DNA of 64,000 nucleotides. Origin: Rhodococcus jostii RHA1. GTDB taxonomy: Bacteria > Actinomycetota > Actinomycetes > Mycobacteriales > Mycobacteriaceae. The notes under the pieces are model-generated. The model ran no database searches, had not been told where the DNA came from, and was given only the letters and a program-made list of their open reading frames with translations. The position numbers and the translations under genes were made by a program. The stretch lies in NCBI RefSeq assembly GCF_000014565.1, contig NC_008270.1, positions 62,001-126,000 of the forward strand, read 5' to 3'. Shown here piece after piece: positions 1-8,515 of the stretch. The first letter of the stretch is position 1. Every line of letters starts with the position of its first letter.

Positions 1-880
1 CGCACCGCGTCAGCGTCGGTGCTAGTGGCTGTGAATTGCTCGTCGCAGAACATGTCGGCTGCCACGCTTAGGCTATCGGCCTGTAGGGCTGTGCCGGCTT
101 TGCTTTCCAGGTGGGCACCTTTGAAGTTCAGTTGGCCGCCGATGTTCGCCCCGAGTAGCGACACCGCATCCTTCTTGGTGCTGGTGGCTTTGAATCCTTC
201 GTTACAGAACATGCCGGCGGTGACCCTCAGGCCGTGGGCCTGTAGGGCTGTGCCGGCTTTGCTGTCCACGTGCGCACCTTTGAAGTTCAGTTCGCTGCCG
301 ACGGTAGCTCCAGGTAGCCGCACCGCATCCTTCTTGGTGCTAGTGGCTTTGAATCCCTCGTTACAGAACATGCCGGCGGTGACCCTCAGGCCGTCGCCAT
401 CAAGGGCTGTGCCGGCTTTGCTGTCCAAGTGGGCACCTTCGAAGTTCAGTTGGGCGCCGATACTCGCACCAGATAGCGACACCGCATCCTTCTCGGTGCT
501 GGTGGCTTTGAATCCCTCGTTACAAAGCATGTCGGCTGTTACGCTCAGGCCGTCGGCGTGGAGAGCCGTACCCATCTTGCTTTCCAGGTGCGCACCCCCA
601 AAGGTCATTGGGCCGCCGACGGTAGCCCCAGGCAGCCGCACCGCATCACCCCCGGTGCTGGTGGCCGTGAATCCCTCATCACAGAACACGCCGGCGGCGC
701 TCAGGCCGTCGGCCTGTAGGGCTGTACAGGTGTCGCTAACCAGGTGCGCTCCTCGGAAGTTCAGTTGTCCGCCAATGCTAGCCCCAACCAATTGCACCGC
801 GTCCGCGCCGGTGCTGGTGGCTTCGAACCCTTCGAAGCAAGCATCATGGGTGACCTGGAGTCCGTTGGCGTTGAGCGCGC
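1..880 (-). repeat. 159-bp tandem coding repeats
   Basis: The DNA repeats with a 159-bp period, for example the GGGCTGTGCCGGCTTTGCT segment on the + strand near 86, 245 and 404. Copies near 90-560 are more alike than those near 600-880, suggesting recent unit duplication. The period equals 53 codons, so changes in copy number preserve the reading frame of the repeat protein. Confidence 0.8.
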
Positions 881-1226
881 TGCCGTCGACTGTGGTCCAG
901 TGGCAATTCTTCAGGGTCAGCGAGGTCAGGTTCGCGTCCTCCGCTGATATCGAATCGGACGACGTGCAATCCTCCAGTGACAGAGGGATTTGTGTCACCA
1001 GATAGCAAAGGTCCAACTCGCCGCAGATCTCCGCACCTACCAGACGTAACCCGTGGGGATCTGGAATCAAGTCGGGATCGACGACCCCGCGGAGCACATC
1101 ACGGATAAACTGTCCGGACACCCGCCTCCGCGAACCGTCAGAAGCGCGGCAGTCTGTGGCGACCCCGGTAACAAGATCATCCAGTATCTGCTGCTCGGTC
1201 TTCGTCAGCGGGCGCGTTGTCGGCAT
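1..1226 (-). CDS. Tandem 53-residue-repeat protein (partial, runs off left edge)
   Basis: Reading the - strand from an ATG at 1226 gives an open frame to the left edge, at least 408 residues. After a roughly 75-residue N-terminal region come one degenerate and five good copies of a 53-residue unit, each carrying motifs such as FKGAHLESKAGTAL, GLRVTAGMFCNEGF and LPGATVGSELNF. The alternating small-hydrophobic/polar pattern resembles right-handed beta-helix repeat proteins, including actinobacterial ones often annotated as membrane-associated oxidoreductases; no redox motif is visible. A GGTGAAGA sequence lies about 10 bases before the ATG. The opposite strand is also open here, but its translation is not protein-like and the repeat logic is clear only on the - strand. 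Function unknown. Confidence 0.75.
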   Translation of the reverse strand, partial: MPTTRPLTKTEQQILDDLVTGVATDCRASDGSRRRVSGQFIRDVLRGVVDPDLIPDPHGLRLVGAEICGELDLCYLVTQIPLSLEDCTSSDSISAEDANLTSLTLKNCHWTTVDGSALNANGLQVTHDACFEGFEATSTGADAVQLVGASIGGQLNFRGAHLVSDTCTALQADGLSAAGVFCDEGFTATSTGGDAVRLPGATVGGPMTFGGAHLESKMGTALHADGLSVTADMLCNEGFKATSTEKDAVSLSGASIGAQLNFEGAHLDSKAGTALDGDGLRVTAGMFCNEGFKATSTKKDAVRLPGATVGSELNFKGAHVDSKAGTALQAHGLRVTAGMFCNEGFKATSTKKDAVSLLGANIGGQLNFKGAHLESKAGTALQADSLSVAADMFCDEQFTATSTDADAV

Positions 1227-1561
1227 GACGATATCTTCACCAACGCGCAACGCGGGGCGTGGCCGACACTCCCAGCTGGGTTTGGCCTTTCCGTCGCGGC
1301 AGCTTCATGCCGAAGCAGATCACGCCAAGAGACCGCGATTGTGAGTTCTCGATGGGTTAACCCAAGAGGTGCTGTTCAAGCAATGTCACACAACTCCGGT
1401 GGAGTGGATCTTCCTCCAAATGAGAGGGAGTGCCGATTGCTCCGGACGGGAGGCGTACGTGATGCAGCGAAGCTGGGGAACGCTCGTAGTTCAGGCGGGG
1501 CAGTCCAGGTCCGAACTTATGGTCCTCGCAATTGCTGTGTCAGGACTGAGGAGTGGTACCG
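1227..1561. other. Divergent intergenic region
   Basis: No convincing gene is seen. It separates the leftward repeat-protein gene from the rightward hydrolase unit and holds the shared promoter-like motif at 1384-1417. Confidence 0.5.
1384..1417 (+). promoter_or_regulatory. Shared TGTCAC-N16-GGATCTTCCTCC motif, copy 1
   Basis: TGTCAC at 1384 and GGATCTTCCTCC at 1406 are separated by 16 bases. Identical elements at the same spacing lie at 8516-8549 and 12176-12209, always on the + strand upstream of a + strand gene. The spacing suits a -35/-10 promoter pair, perhaps for an alternative sigma factor, but an operator is equally possible. The first downstream start is at 1562. Confidence 0.55.
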
Positions 1562-1633
1562 ATGAATGTCGAAGTTCGCCGCATCCACCCGATGGAAGCA
1601 AAGATGATCCGCCAGTTGGGGGGTCGACGATGA
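1562..1633 (+). CDS. Possible 23-residue leader peptide
   Basis: An ATG at 1562 has a strong Shine-Dalgarno sequence, GAGGAG at 1548-1553, with 8-base spacing. The frame encodes 23 residues (MNVEVRRIHPMEAK...) and its TGA overlaps the ATG of the following hydrolase as ATGA. The hydrolase start itself has a poorer ribosome site, so translational coupling through this short frame is plausible. It could also be the remnant of a larger gene. I recognise no family. Confidence 0.4.
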   Translation: MNVEVRRIHPMEAKMIRQLGGRR

Positions 1634-2589
1634 GTGTCCCCACCGGTCGCACGCATTTCATCCGCACCGCTGATGGCACCTCCTTGGCTGTGAGTGAGGT
1701 CGGATCCCGGACGGCGCCGGTCACTGTGATCTTTGCGCACGGATTCTGTCTCCACATGGACGCATGGGCACCGCAACGGGCCTACCTGGCCGAGGTCTGG
1801 TGGGGGCGTGCCCGGTTGGTCTTCTTCGATCACCGCGGCCATGGCAGATCTGGCGGGGCGGACGTCGGCAGTTACACGATTGTCCAGCTTGGACGGGATC
1901 TGGATGTGGTGATTCGCACGGTGGCGCCAAAGGGGCCGATTGTCCTCGTCGGGCATTCGATGGGCGGGATGGCCGTGATGTCCTACGTCGCCCATCACCA
2001 AGAGGCCGCGGCCGCGCAAATCATCGGGGTCGGGTTGATCTCGACCGCCGTCGACAATGTCGCCGGCGCCGGCATCGGGCGCGCTCTGAGAACGCCGGCG
2101 GTGACGTTGCTGCGGACGGCATCAGCTCACGCCCCAGGGCTCGTTGGCCGCAGCTGGGATCTCTCACGTCGCATCTTGTCGCCGGTGGTCGGCGCAACTT
2201 GCCCGCTTGCTCCGAGTGCAAGTGTCCGTGCCGCCGCCACGTCCTACGGGATGGTTCACGCGACGCCGATCGCCACTGTGGCCGCCTTCCTGCGTGATCC
2301 GCGGATATACGACGCTTCCCCGGCGCTCGACGTGCTCGCGCGGGTGCCGGCGTCGATCATCTGTGGAACCCGGGACAGGGTAACCCCGATCGGACACTCA
2401 CAGCGACTCGCAGCGGCTCTTCCACTCGCCGAACTCATCCCGGTGAGCGGAGCGCGACACATGGTCGGCCTCGAGCGCCCTGCCGTGGTGAGCGAGAGTC
2501 TCGATCGACTGCTCGGCCGCGCGGTGGGGCGCCGCGAACAGGCCACCACCCGCAGATCCAAATACACCCTCGTCGGGCGTGAGATCTGA
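1630..2589 (+). CDS. Alpha/beta-fold hydrolase
   Basis: A 319-residue cytosolic alpha/beta hydrolase. Visible landmarks are the oxyanion-hole HG (37-38), HRGHGRS (about 68-74), the nucleophile elbow GHSMGG with Ser110, a late Asp in CGTRDRVTP and the catalytic His in GARHMVG near the C terminus, so the triad is complete. The substrate cannot be told. The start at 1630 was chosen over longer in-frame starts because conserved sequence begins just after it and because it overlaps the upstream short frame by ATGA. Its stop shares one base with the next gene, indicating a coupled pair. Confidence 0.85.
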   Translation: MSVPTGRTHFIRTADGTSLAVSEVGSRTAPVTVIFAHGFCLHMDAWAPQRAYLAEVWWGRARLVFFDHRGHGRSGGADVGSYTIVQLGRDLDVVIRTVAPKGPIVLVGHSMGGMAVMSYVAHHQEAAAAQIIGVGLISTAVDNVAGAGIGRALRTPAVTLLRTASAHAPGLVGRSWDLSRRILSPVVGATCPLAPSASVRAAATSYGMVHATPIATVAAFLRDPRIYDASPALDVLARVPASIICGTRDRVTPIGHSQRLAAALPLAELIPVSGARHMVGLERPAVVSESLDRLLGRAVGRREQATTRRSKYTLVGREI

Positions 2590-3476
2590 TGGGACGCAGC
2601 CATGACCGGATCAGCCCAGACCGCGGCAACGGTGTTTTCGATCCCGACCGGGGCGACAGCGACGTCGCCACCCGCAAGGAAGGCGCCCTGATCTCGCAGC
2701 ACGCCTACGACACCCGCGCCGATCTCCGCAGCGGAGCACGAGAACTCGACACCGCCACCGAGAACCTACCCGGATTGACCCGGGCGCAGCGGGACCTCAA
2801 CCGTGCCTATCCACGGCCCACGCCGGCGGCAATCGGAAACTCTCGGCTACGCCCCCGGCTGCCACCAGCGATCGAACTCCGTCGCACACTCTCGGCACGG
2901 CAACGGAACACCCGATCCGCGGCGAAGCGCCGCGTCCTCGACGCTATGCCGAAAGCCCAGTACACGGCGCTGGCGGCGTTGACGTCGGACCCGAAGACCT
3001 GGCGGGAGACGAACAACGCCCTCTCCGCGGTGGCCGGCGACGCTGTCGAGCTCGACGATGCTCGCCGCAAGCAGGTCCAACGAGTGGACAGGGCAATCCA
3101 ACGATACGAACGCGAATCCGGACGAGGGCATTTGGTGTACACCTCGGTGAGCATCCCCAACGCGGTCGTGAACCCGTCAGATCTGCCCTCGACGCTATCG
3201 CCGGGGACGGTCCTGTCCTTCGACCGGTTCACTGCGGCAACCCATTCGCTGCACGAGCTGGACTTGACCGCCCGGCCCTCCGATGTCGTCTTTGAGATCC
3301 AGACCGACCGGGGCATGTACTACGGGCAATCTTCCCGCGTAGTCAACTCACACCATCTGCTGCCACGAGGAATGCAACTCCGGGTGGTGGGGGCTCATTT
3401 TGTGCCGTACGAGCGGCCCGGACAGCCGCCGGGGGAGCGCCTGGTCGTCCAACTTGTCGATCACGAGACGCCATGA
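2589..3476 (+). CDS. ADP-ribosyltransferase-like protein
   Basis: 295 residues. The first 130 are basic and probably helical. The C-terminal 130 look like an ADP-ribosyltransferase exoenzyme fold: a strand with LVYTSVSIP, then LSFDRFTAATHS in the place of the STS motif, VVFEIQTDRGMYYG, and HHLLPRGMQLRVVGAHF where the catalytic ExE loop normally lies. The expected glutamates are not seen (SHH instead), so it may be inactive, a variant, or wrongly assigned. The start is coupled (TGATG) to the hydrolase stop, and a small gene follows closely. Such a domain could act as a toxin or effector, but that is inference. Confidence 0.45.
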   Translation: MGRSHDRISPDRGNGVFDPDRGDSDVATRKEGALISQHAYDTRADLRSGARELDTATENLPGLTRAQRDLNRAYPRPTPAAIGNSRLRPRLPPAIELRRTLSARQRNTRSAAKRRVLDAMPKAQYTALAALTSDPKTWRETNNALSAVAGDAVELDDARRKQVQRVDRAIQRYERESGRGHLVYTSVSIPNAVVNPSDLPSTLSPGTVLSFDRFTAATHSLHELDLTARPSDVVFEIQTDRGMYYGQSSRVVNSHHLLPRGMQLRVVGAHFVPYERPGQPPGERLVVQLVDHETP

Positions 3477-3532
3477 CGAGTCGAGGCGGGGCGTTCGAGA
3501 CAGATTCAAATCACCGGAAGGATCACACAGTC

Positions 3533-3727
3533 ATGACTGCGGACAAGCTGCGCCACCGGCGCCCCGACCTGACCTTTCATCCCGATATCTTCGCTGCGCC
3601 CGCGCAATTCAGAGTGGTGAAAGCCGCGCCACACGACGATGCGGTTCCGGCCGCGGACACAACGCAAGGGAAGGAGGGCTCCGGCGCCGACGCTTATACC
3701 GGACGACGAGATGGCAAGGGGCTGTGA
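3533..3727 (+). CDS. Small hypothetical protein
   Basis: A 64-residue frame starting MTADKLRHRR. The ATG at 3533 is preceded by GGAAGG at about 10 bases. An earlier ATG at 3473 overlaps the previous stop and would add 20 residues. The product is hydrophilic with no recognisable domain. It ends the hydrolase/ART-like unit. Confidence 0.45.
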   Translation: MTADKLRHRRPDLTFHPDIFAAPAQFRVVKAAPHDDAVPAADTTQGKEGSGADAYTGRRDGKGL

Positions 3728-3999
3728 GCAGAAAGAAAAGTCGGAGGCCACCTACAAGATGGTGTGCCTCCGACTCACCCGGTGCATTCTCAGTACCCAC
3801 ACCCTATTTGATCTTCCGCATCCGGTCCAATTCTCCACGCCCTGTTGGTCGATGTGGATGCCCGACTGGGTTGCCCCGGTTGTGAGTTCGGTCGAGTTGT
3901 ACAGGTCTCTCTCTACTGTCGGTGATCGCACGACACCCTCGCGGTCATCGAGACAGTACTTCCGCCCTTGGCCGCCACACCAACGGCAAAGGAGAAATC
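3728..3999. other. Intergenic region upstream of the NlpC/P60 gene
   Basis: About 270 bases with no supported gene. Presumably it holds the promoter of the gene at 4000; no clear motif is recognised. Confidence 0.4.
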
Positions 4000-4947
4000 A
4001 TGGATTTCGCATCGATCATCGTCGGCGTCGCAGTGGCCGGCGCATCAGCTGCCCAGGGCGGCGGAGTGGACCCCGCGATCACCGACAGCGTCACGTCGGT
4101 CGCACAGGAACTACCGCCCGCTCTCGCCCAGTATGTCCCGGACCCGCAGCCCTATCTCGACGACGCGGCCCGGGCAGTGCAGCAGGCGCAGGAGCAGTTG
4201 CCCGCCGAGTGGCAAGCCGAGATCGAGGACGCCATTCCACCGGAAGTCCAGGATGCCGCTGCAGGCGCCAGGGAACAGCTCCCGCCCGAGGCGCAGGGCC
4301 TGATTCCCGAGGTGGTCCTGCCCGCCCCCAGTCCGGAACTCCGGCCCGCCGGCGGTGTCACCCACCCGGCAGGCCCCGCAGCTCAGGCACCGTCATCGGA
4401 TCCGCAGCAGGAGACGAAGCCGGTAGTTCTGCCTCCTGTCGTCAGCGGAGCACCCACCACTGCGGCCGGCATCCCCTCCCTGACAGGGATGCTCGCCCCG
4501 ACCGCAATCAGTGATCTGACCTTCGATCCCCGCTTTCCCCGCAACCTCGAGTTCGCGCGTGCGGTCATCGAAGCGGCGATGCGTGCGATCGGATTGCCCT
4601 ACCAATGGGGCGGCGGCCTTCTCGCCGGACCGTCGATGGGCGACGGCACCGGAGGAGCTACCGCCGGCTATGACTGCTCCGGGCTCACTCGCTTCGCCTA
4701 CTACATCGGTACCGGCGGCACGAAGGTCTTGCCGCGAACCTCACAGGAACAGTTCCGGGCAGGCCAGCAGATCAGCATGGACCAAGCCCAGCCCGGTGAC
4801 CTGCTGTTCGGGAACTGGCAGGCAGACGGGGCCAACCACGTCGCGATCTACCTCGGTGGCGGAAAAATGCTCGAGGCACCGCAGACCGGGCAGCTCGTCC
4901 AGATCAGCGCCGTCCGTCCGGACATGGTGCCCGCCCGCTTCCTGTGA
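4000..4947 (+). CDS. NlpC/P60 peptidoglycan endopeptidase
   Basis: 315 residues. The C-terminal 140 form an NlpC/P60 domain: GLPYQWGGG, the catalytic Cys in YDCSGLTRFAYY, LPRTSQEQF, PGDLLF, and the catalytic His in NHVAIYLGGG. This family cleaves stem-peptide bonds of peptidoglycan. The first 20 residues are hydrophobic (IIVGVAVAGASAA) and may be an export signal, though without a basic start. The linker is rich in Pro, Ala and Gln. The start at 4000 has a perfect AAAGGAG site. On plasmids such enzymes can open the wall for conjugation or act on competitors; neither is shown here. Confidence 0.85.
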   Translation: MDFASIIVGVAVAGASAAQGGGVDPAITDSVTSVAQELPPALAQYVPDPQPYLDDAARAVQQAQEQLPAEWQAEIEDAIPPEVQDAAAGAREQLPPEAQGLIPEVVLPAPSPELRPAGGVTHPAGPAAQAPSSDPQQETKPVVLPPVVSGAPTTAAGIPSLTGMLAPTAISDLTFDPRFPRNLEFARAVIEAAMRAIGLPYQWGGGLLAGPSMGDGTGGATAGYDCSGLTRFAYYIGTGGTKVLPRTSQEQFRAGQQISMDQAQPGDLLFGNWQADGANHVAIYLGGGKMLEAPQTGQLVQISAVRPDMVPARFL

Positions 4948-4955
4948 CCCCAGTC

Positions 4956-4976
4956 GGCACCATCAGGGATGGTGCC
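4956..4976 (+). terminator. Hairpin terminator after the NlpC/P60 gene
   Basis: GGCACCAT and ATGGTGCC form an 8-bp perfect stem with a 5-base loop, 9 bases after the stop codon. No U-tract follows, as is usual in actinobacteria. Confidence 0.6.
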
Positions 4977-5087
4977 CTGCGCTTGATCCCGAAGCGGAAC
5001 AATACGATCGCCACTATAGACCCAGACCGGCAACAGGTCGTGTCGCGACGTGCGGCACGACCGCAGAGAAGAAGGAGACAGTGACAC

Positions 5088-5504
5088 ATGACGATTACGC
5101 CAGCAGCCCACAAGAAGGCAATCGAGGCCGCACGAAAGAATGCGGAAGCACTGGCGCAGAAGGCAATCGAAACACGAGTCGCGCTTGTCGGAGCCATCGG
5201 GGAAGCGGTGGAAGAGCTTGCCGCGCTCGATTCCGCACGCGAGGCAGCTGTAGATGCAATCAGGACGGCCCACGAGAACGCGATCGAAGGCGGATGGACG
5301 GCCAAAGAGCTCGCAGCCATGGGTTACACCGCCCCGAAGAAGCGGAAGAGCACATCCGGTAAGGCCGTGCGTGGTGGCGCCGGCAAGGACGCGACTGAGA
5401 CGACCGACGTCGCAGATGCTGCTGCACCGCAGGGAGGCGATCAGCCGCCGAGCACCGACGGGCAGATCTCCAGCGAGCGTGAACCTGAGCATTCCTACAG
5501 CTAG
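5088..5504 (+). CDS. Hypothetical helical basic protein
   Basis: 138 residues behind a GAAGGAG site. Residues 1-65 are strongly helical and probably coiled-coil (AIEAARKNAEALAQKAIETR). The segment GWTAKELAAMGYTAPKKRK is basic, and the C-terminal 50 residues are low-complexity Gly/Ala/Asp. It may bind nucleic acid through the Lys-rich middle. No family recognised. Confidence 0.55.
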   Translation: MTITPAAHKKAIEAARKNAEALAQKAIETRVALVGAIGEAVEELAALDSAREAAVDAIRTAHENAIEGGWTAKELAAMGYTAPKKRKSTSGKAVRGGAGKDATETTDVADAAAPQGGDQPPSTDGQISSEREPEHSYS

Positions 5505-5623
5505 GAAGCGGCCGGTGGTGTGGCCCCGAGGGCTACCAGGAACTTCGCCGGGCTGGCATGGGGGCCGGAGTCAGAGCCACATGTCAGAGGGTGCCGTCAC
5601 GATGATCACGAGAAGGAGGTGGC

Positions 5624-6196
5624 ATGACCAGTACACAGACGTCTCCGCAGCAGTGGGCACGGGGCATGCTCGTCCCCGGCCGGGCAGTGGTTCTGGACGT
5701 TGAATCGACCAATTTGGACGGCAGCATCATCGAAATCTGCGTTTTGGACGCCGCGACCGGGGATCCACTGCTCGATACCCTGGTCGATCCGGGCGAGGTT
5801 CCGATCCACCCGGACGCGTATGCCGTGCATGGAATTGCCCCGGCCGATCTGATCGGCGCACCTGGCTGGTCTACTGTCCACCAGGCTCTGATTGCGGTGA
5901 CCACTGGGCGAGTGACGCTCAGCTACCACAGTGAGTTCGACAAGGGTCGCGTTCTCCATGATTGTGCTCGGCACGGTCTCGACCCTGCGCACCTCGCCGA
6001 CTCCGAGATGTGGGGATGCATCATGCGGATGCGATCGCAGGCCGAGGGCACCGAGAAGAGCATTCGGCTCGATGGCGGACACCGAGCCCGCAGCGACGCT
6101 GCGGCCGCCCGCACCGTCCTGCTCGGCATCGCGGAGGGCGCCTCGGCGGCATCCACCACCGTGGACCCCGCCACTACCTCCCACTTGCCGGCGTAG
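5624..6196 (+). CDS. DEDDh-type 3'-5' exonuclease
   Basis: 190 residues. Exo I is VVLDVESTNLDG (Asp and Glu metal ligands), followed by HPDAYAVHGI, Exo II is LSYHSEFDKGRV, and Exo III is GGHRARSDAAAA with the H-x4-D of the DEDDh class. It resembles DnaQ/epsilon-like proofreading domains and plasmid or phage TREX-like nucleases acting on DNA or RNA ends. AAGGAGG precedes the ATG. It stands alone between a helical protein and the toxin-antitoxin pair. Confidence 0.8.
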   Translation: MTSTQTSPQQWARGMLVPGRAVVLDVESTNLDGSIIEICVLDAATGDPLLDTLVDPGEVPIHPDAYAVHGIAPADLIGAPGWSTVHQALIAVTTGRVTLSYHSEFDKGRVLHDCARHGLDPAHLADSEMWGCIMRMRSQAEGTEKSIRLDGGHRARSDAAAARTVLLGIAEGASAASTTVDPATTSHLPA

Positions 6197-6318
6197 TCCA
6201 CCGTGCCGCACGTTCGAGGCGGGTCCGGTAGCAGTCTCCTTGTGGGTCTGCTCTCTCGGCTGGTGTCCTTGCTGGGATCCTGATTGTGATTTACCCTGGG
6301 ATCTGGAGGTGGTTCGTG

Positions 6319-6711
6319 ATGACCGCAGCACATCCCCGGCCGGATCTGGAGGCGTACAACCAGGCCGCCCGTATGTCCCAGCCCGAGCTGGTCACCGCGT
6401 TGCGGGAGCTGCTGGGCGCGAAGCTGGTCGCCTATCTGGGGCGGGTCAAGGAGACCCGTGCAGTGCGCCAGTGGGCAGAGGGCACACGGACGATCGGTAG
6501 CGACTCGGATGTGGAACGGCTGCGGATCGCGTACCGGGCGGCACGGCTGATCACCGCCCGCGACACCCCGGCGGTGGCGCAGGCCTGGTTTCAGGGTTTG
6601 AATCCGATCCTCGACGACCGCGCCCCCGCCTTGTTGCTGCGCGAGGGGGAACTCGCCGATGTCGGGCCGCAGGTCCTCGCCGCGGCCCGGCAGTTCGCCG
6701 CCGTCGGATGA
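6319..6711 (+). CDS. Xre/MbcA/ParS-type antitoxin of a RES module
   Basis: 130 residues. The C-terminal part (ERLRIAYRAARLI, AVAQAWFQGLNPILDDRAPALLLREG) matches the toxin-binding MbcA/ParS/Xre (DUF2384) domain, including the typical NP-L-D-P-like segment. The N-terminal part is a degenerate helix-turn-helix. The ATG at 6319 was chosen because GGAGGTGG lies just upstream. Its stop overlaps the toxin start by ATGA. Antitoxins of this family neutralise RES toxins and repress their own operon. Confidence 0.8.
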   Translation: MTAAHPRPDLEAYNQAARMSQPELVTALRELLGAKLVAYLGRVKETRAVRQWAEGTRTIGSDSDVERLRIAYRAARLITARDTPAVAQAWFQGLNPILDDRAPALLLREGELADVGPQVLAAARQFAAVG

Positions 6712-7460
6712 CCCAGGTCGACCATGCCCTCGTCGCCACGGCGCAAGGGTCGATGTGGTGCGCCCACCGATATGGGTGCGAGGTCTATCGGGTCGGGTTC
6801 GCGCCGTCGCCGTGGGAATGGACACCGTGGGTGTACGCCACCGACGGCCGGTTCACCGGCCGGTGGGACGACCCGGACGGTGTGTGGCGCACCCTCTATG
6901 TGGGTGCCAGCCGATTGGCCTGCTACCTGGAGGTCCTCGCCTACGCCCGGCCGAGCGCGCAGGTGATCGCGGATCTGGACGAGATCGTCGTCGACGACGA
7001 GGATGCCGCCGCATTCCCCACTGTCGAACCCGGCCGGGTGCCGCGGTCGTGGTGCGTGCCTCGCATGGCCGCCCACGGCGCGCTGACGGGGTGGTTTGCG
7101 GTCCCCGGGCATCCCGAGACGCTGGCCACGCTGCGTGTCGGGTTTCGGTCGGCCGCGATCCGGCACGGACTCGATGATCTCGACGGCGCCGCGATTCGGG
7201 ACGGCCGCCCGCGGGCGTTGACGCAGGCAATCTCTAAGTGGATCAATACCCTTGGCGGTCCGGACGGATATCCGATCACCGGTGTCGAGTTCGACTCGCG
7301 GCACGGTGACGGGCTGCGGTTGTGGGCAGTCTACGAGCGACCGGGTGACCCGGTGGTCAGCCCCCATGTCACCGCACTGGATCAGATGCCGGTGGCACCC
7401 GACGACGGTGACCTTGCCGGGGCGATGCGTCTGCTCGGACTCGAATGGGACGACACGTGA
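6708..7460 (+). CDS. RES-domain NAD+-degrading toxin
   Basis: 250 residues with RES-family landmarks: the conserved Arg in CEVYRVGF, TLYVGASRLACYLEVLA (the family-defining Glu in YLE), and GVEFDSRHGDGLRLWAVYE toward the C terminus. RES toxins such as MbcT deplete NAD+ and stop growth until the partner antitoxin is present. The ATGA overlap with the upstream antitoxin gene and antitoxin-first order are standard. Likely role: plasmid maintenance or abortive defence. Confidence 0.85.
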   Translation: MTQVDHALVATAQGSMWCAHRYGCEVYRVGFAPSPWEWTPWVYATDGRFTGRWDDPDGVWRTLYVGASRLACYLEVLAYARPSAQVIADLDEIVVDDEDAAAFPTVEPGRVPRSWCVPRMAAHGALTGWFAVPGHPETLATLRVGFRSAAIRHGLDDLDGAAIRDGRPRALTQAISKWINTLGGPDGYPITGVEFDSRHGDGLRLWAVYERPGDPVVSPHVTALDQMPVAPDDGDLAGAMRLLGLEWDDT

Positions 7461-7614
7461 GTCCGGCGGCTGGGGGATCACGAGATTCTCCGCAGCGTCG
7501 CGGTGGAAACCACAGTCGCGACACCGGTTGTGGCTGGGTCGGCGGAGGTCCACAGCGACGTGACACCGCGCTAACTTCTCTCTCTTGTCGCGGTCCCGTG
7601 ATACCCGCTCGCCA

Positions 7615-8469
7615 TCAGACGAATTCGCGGATCCGGGGGAGGACGTGGGCGAGTTCTTCGAAGAGGTTCGGCCATCCGCGGCGGAGGCGGGTGATACGGC
7701 CGTGTTCGAGGAAGGCGCCGTCGAGCATGTGGGAGACCCGTAGGTGTTTTTCGGGGGTGCCGAGTCGGCGGAGTGTGTCGTAGACGGGGTTCACCGGTAG
7801 CTGGTGGTGGGCGATGTAGGCCCAGATCTCATCGACGCTCCAGTCCCACATGGGCCCGAAGACATGTGTTCCGTCGGCTCGGTCGATGAGGCCGCCGTGG
7901 TGTCGGCGTTGCTCGGTGGTGTTGGTGCAGCAGCCGTCGCAGTCGCGTGTGACGTGGCTGCTGAGTGCGTTGTAGTACAGCGACCAGCGTCCGGTCCCTT
8001 TCGGTGATTCGTCGGCGCGTACGCCCCAGATTTCTCCCGGCCCGTGTGTCGCGTGCGCCGCGCGGGAGGGTGCACCGATGAGGATCTCGCGCAGCTTCTG
8101 GCTCGTGGCTCGCGTGGGCTGTTGGTGGTCCCATTCGCCGGACTGGGCGAGGACGGTCAGCAGTGGTGGGTCGGCGCGGTGGGGTTCGAGGTTGAGGTTC
8201 CAGGTGTCGGCGAGTGCGGTGATGTAGGTGTAGGTCTCGGGGTACTCGAGGCCGGAGTCGAAGAACACGACGGGGATGTTCGGTTCGACCTGCAAGGTGA
8301 GGTGCAGTGCGACGAGTGAGTCCTTGCCGCCGGAGAAGGCGAGGTATCCGTCGTGGTCATCGAGGTGCTGCTCGATGCGCCCGGTGAGGGCCCTGAGGTC
8401 GCGGCGGGGCCGGCGCAGTGCCCGGAGAGTGTTCAGGTCCAGGCCGTCGGGTTCGGGCTTGCCCGCCAC
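7615..8469 (-). CDS. cysH: CysH-like PP-loop ATPase of the type IV-B CRISPR locus
   Basis: 284 residues of the PAPS-reductase/N-type ATP pyrophosphatase family. The PP-loop is SGGKDS (46-51), followed by VVFFDSGLEYPET. A DCDGCC cluster lies in the middle, WDWSVDEIWAYI follows, and RRGWPNLFEEL lies near the end. It is transcribed divergently from csf1-cas11-csf2-csf3. A cysH-like gene next to csf genes is the hallmark accessory gene of subtype IV-B, so it is probably not a sulfate-assimilation enzyme. The start at GTG 8469 has AGGAGG just upstream; an ATG at 8484 lacks a ribosome site. Its biochemical role in IV-B is unsettled. Confidence 0.85.
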   Translation of the reverse strand: MAGKPEPDGLDLNTLRALRRPRRDLRALTGRIEQHLDDHDGYLAFSGGKDSLVALHLTLQVEPNIPVVFFDSGLEYPETYTYITALADTWNLNLEPHRADPPLLTVLAQSGEWDHQQPTRATSQKLREILIGAPSRAAHATHGPGEIWGVRADESPKGTGRWSLYYNALSSHVTRDCDGCCTNTTEQRRHHGGLIDRADGTHVFGPMWDWSVDEIWAYIAHHQLPVNPVYDTLRRLGTPEKHLRVSHMLDGAFLEHGRITRLRRGWPNLFEELAHVLPRIREFV

Positions 8470-8515
8470 ACGTCCTCCTCGCATTGTCCGGTCGGTATCG
8501 AGATCTCGCAGTTTC

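Noticed and set aside
19..1005. 328-codon + strand frame over the repeats
   Set aside because: Its translation is Pro/Ser/Cys-rich and irregular; the - strand frame gives a coherent 53-residue repeat protein with a good start.
7615..8469. True assimilatory PAPS reductase
   Set aside because: Context is csf genes, no other sulfate genes are nearby, and the usual C-terminal ECGIH-type motif is not seen.
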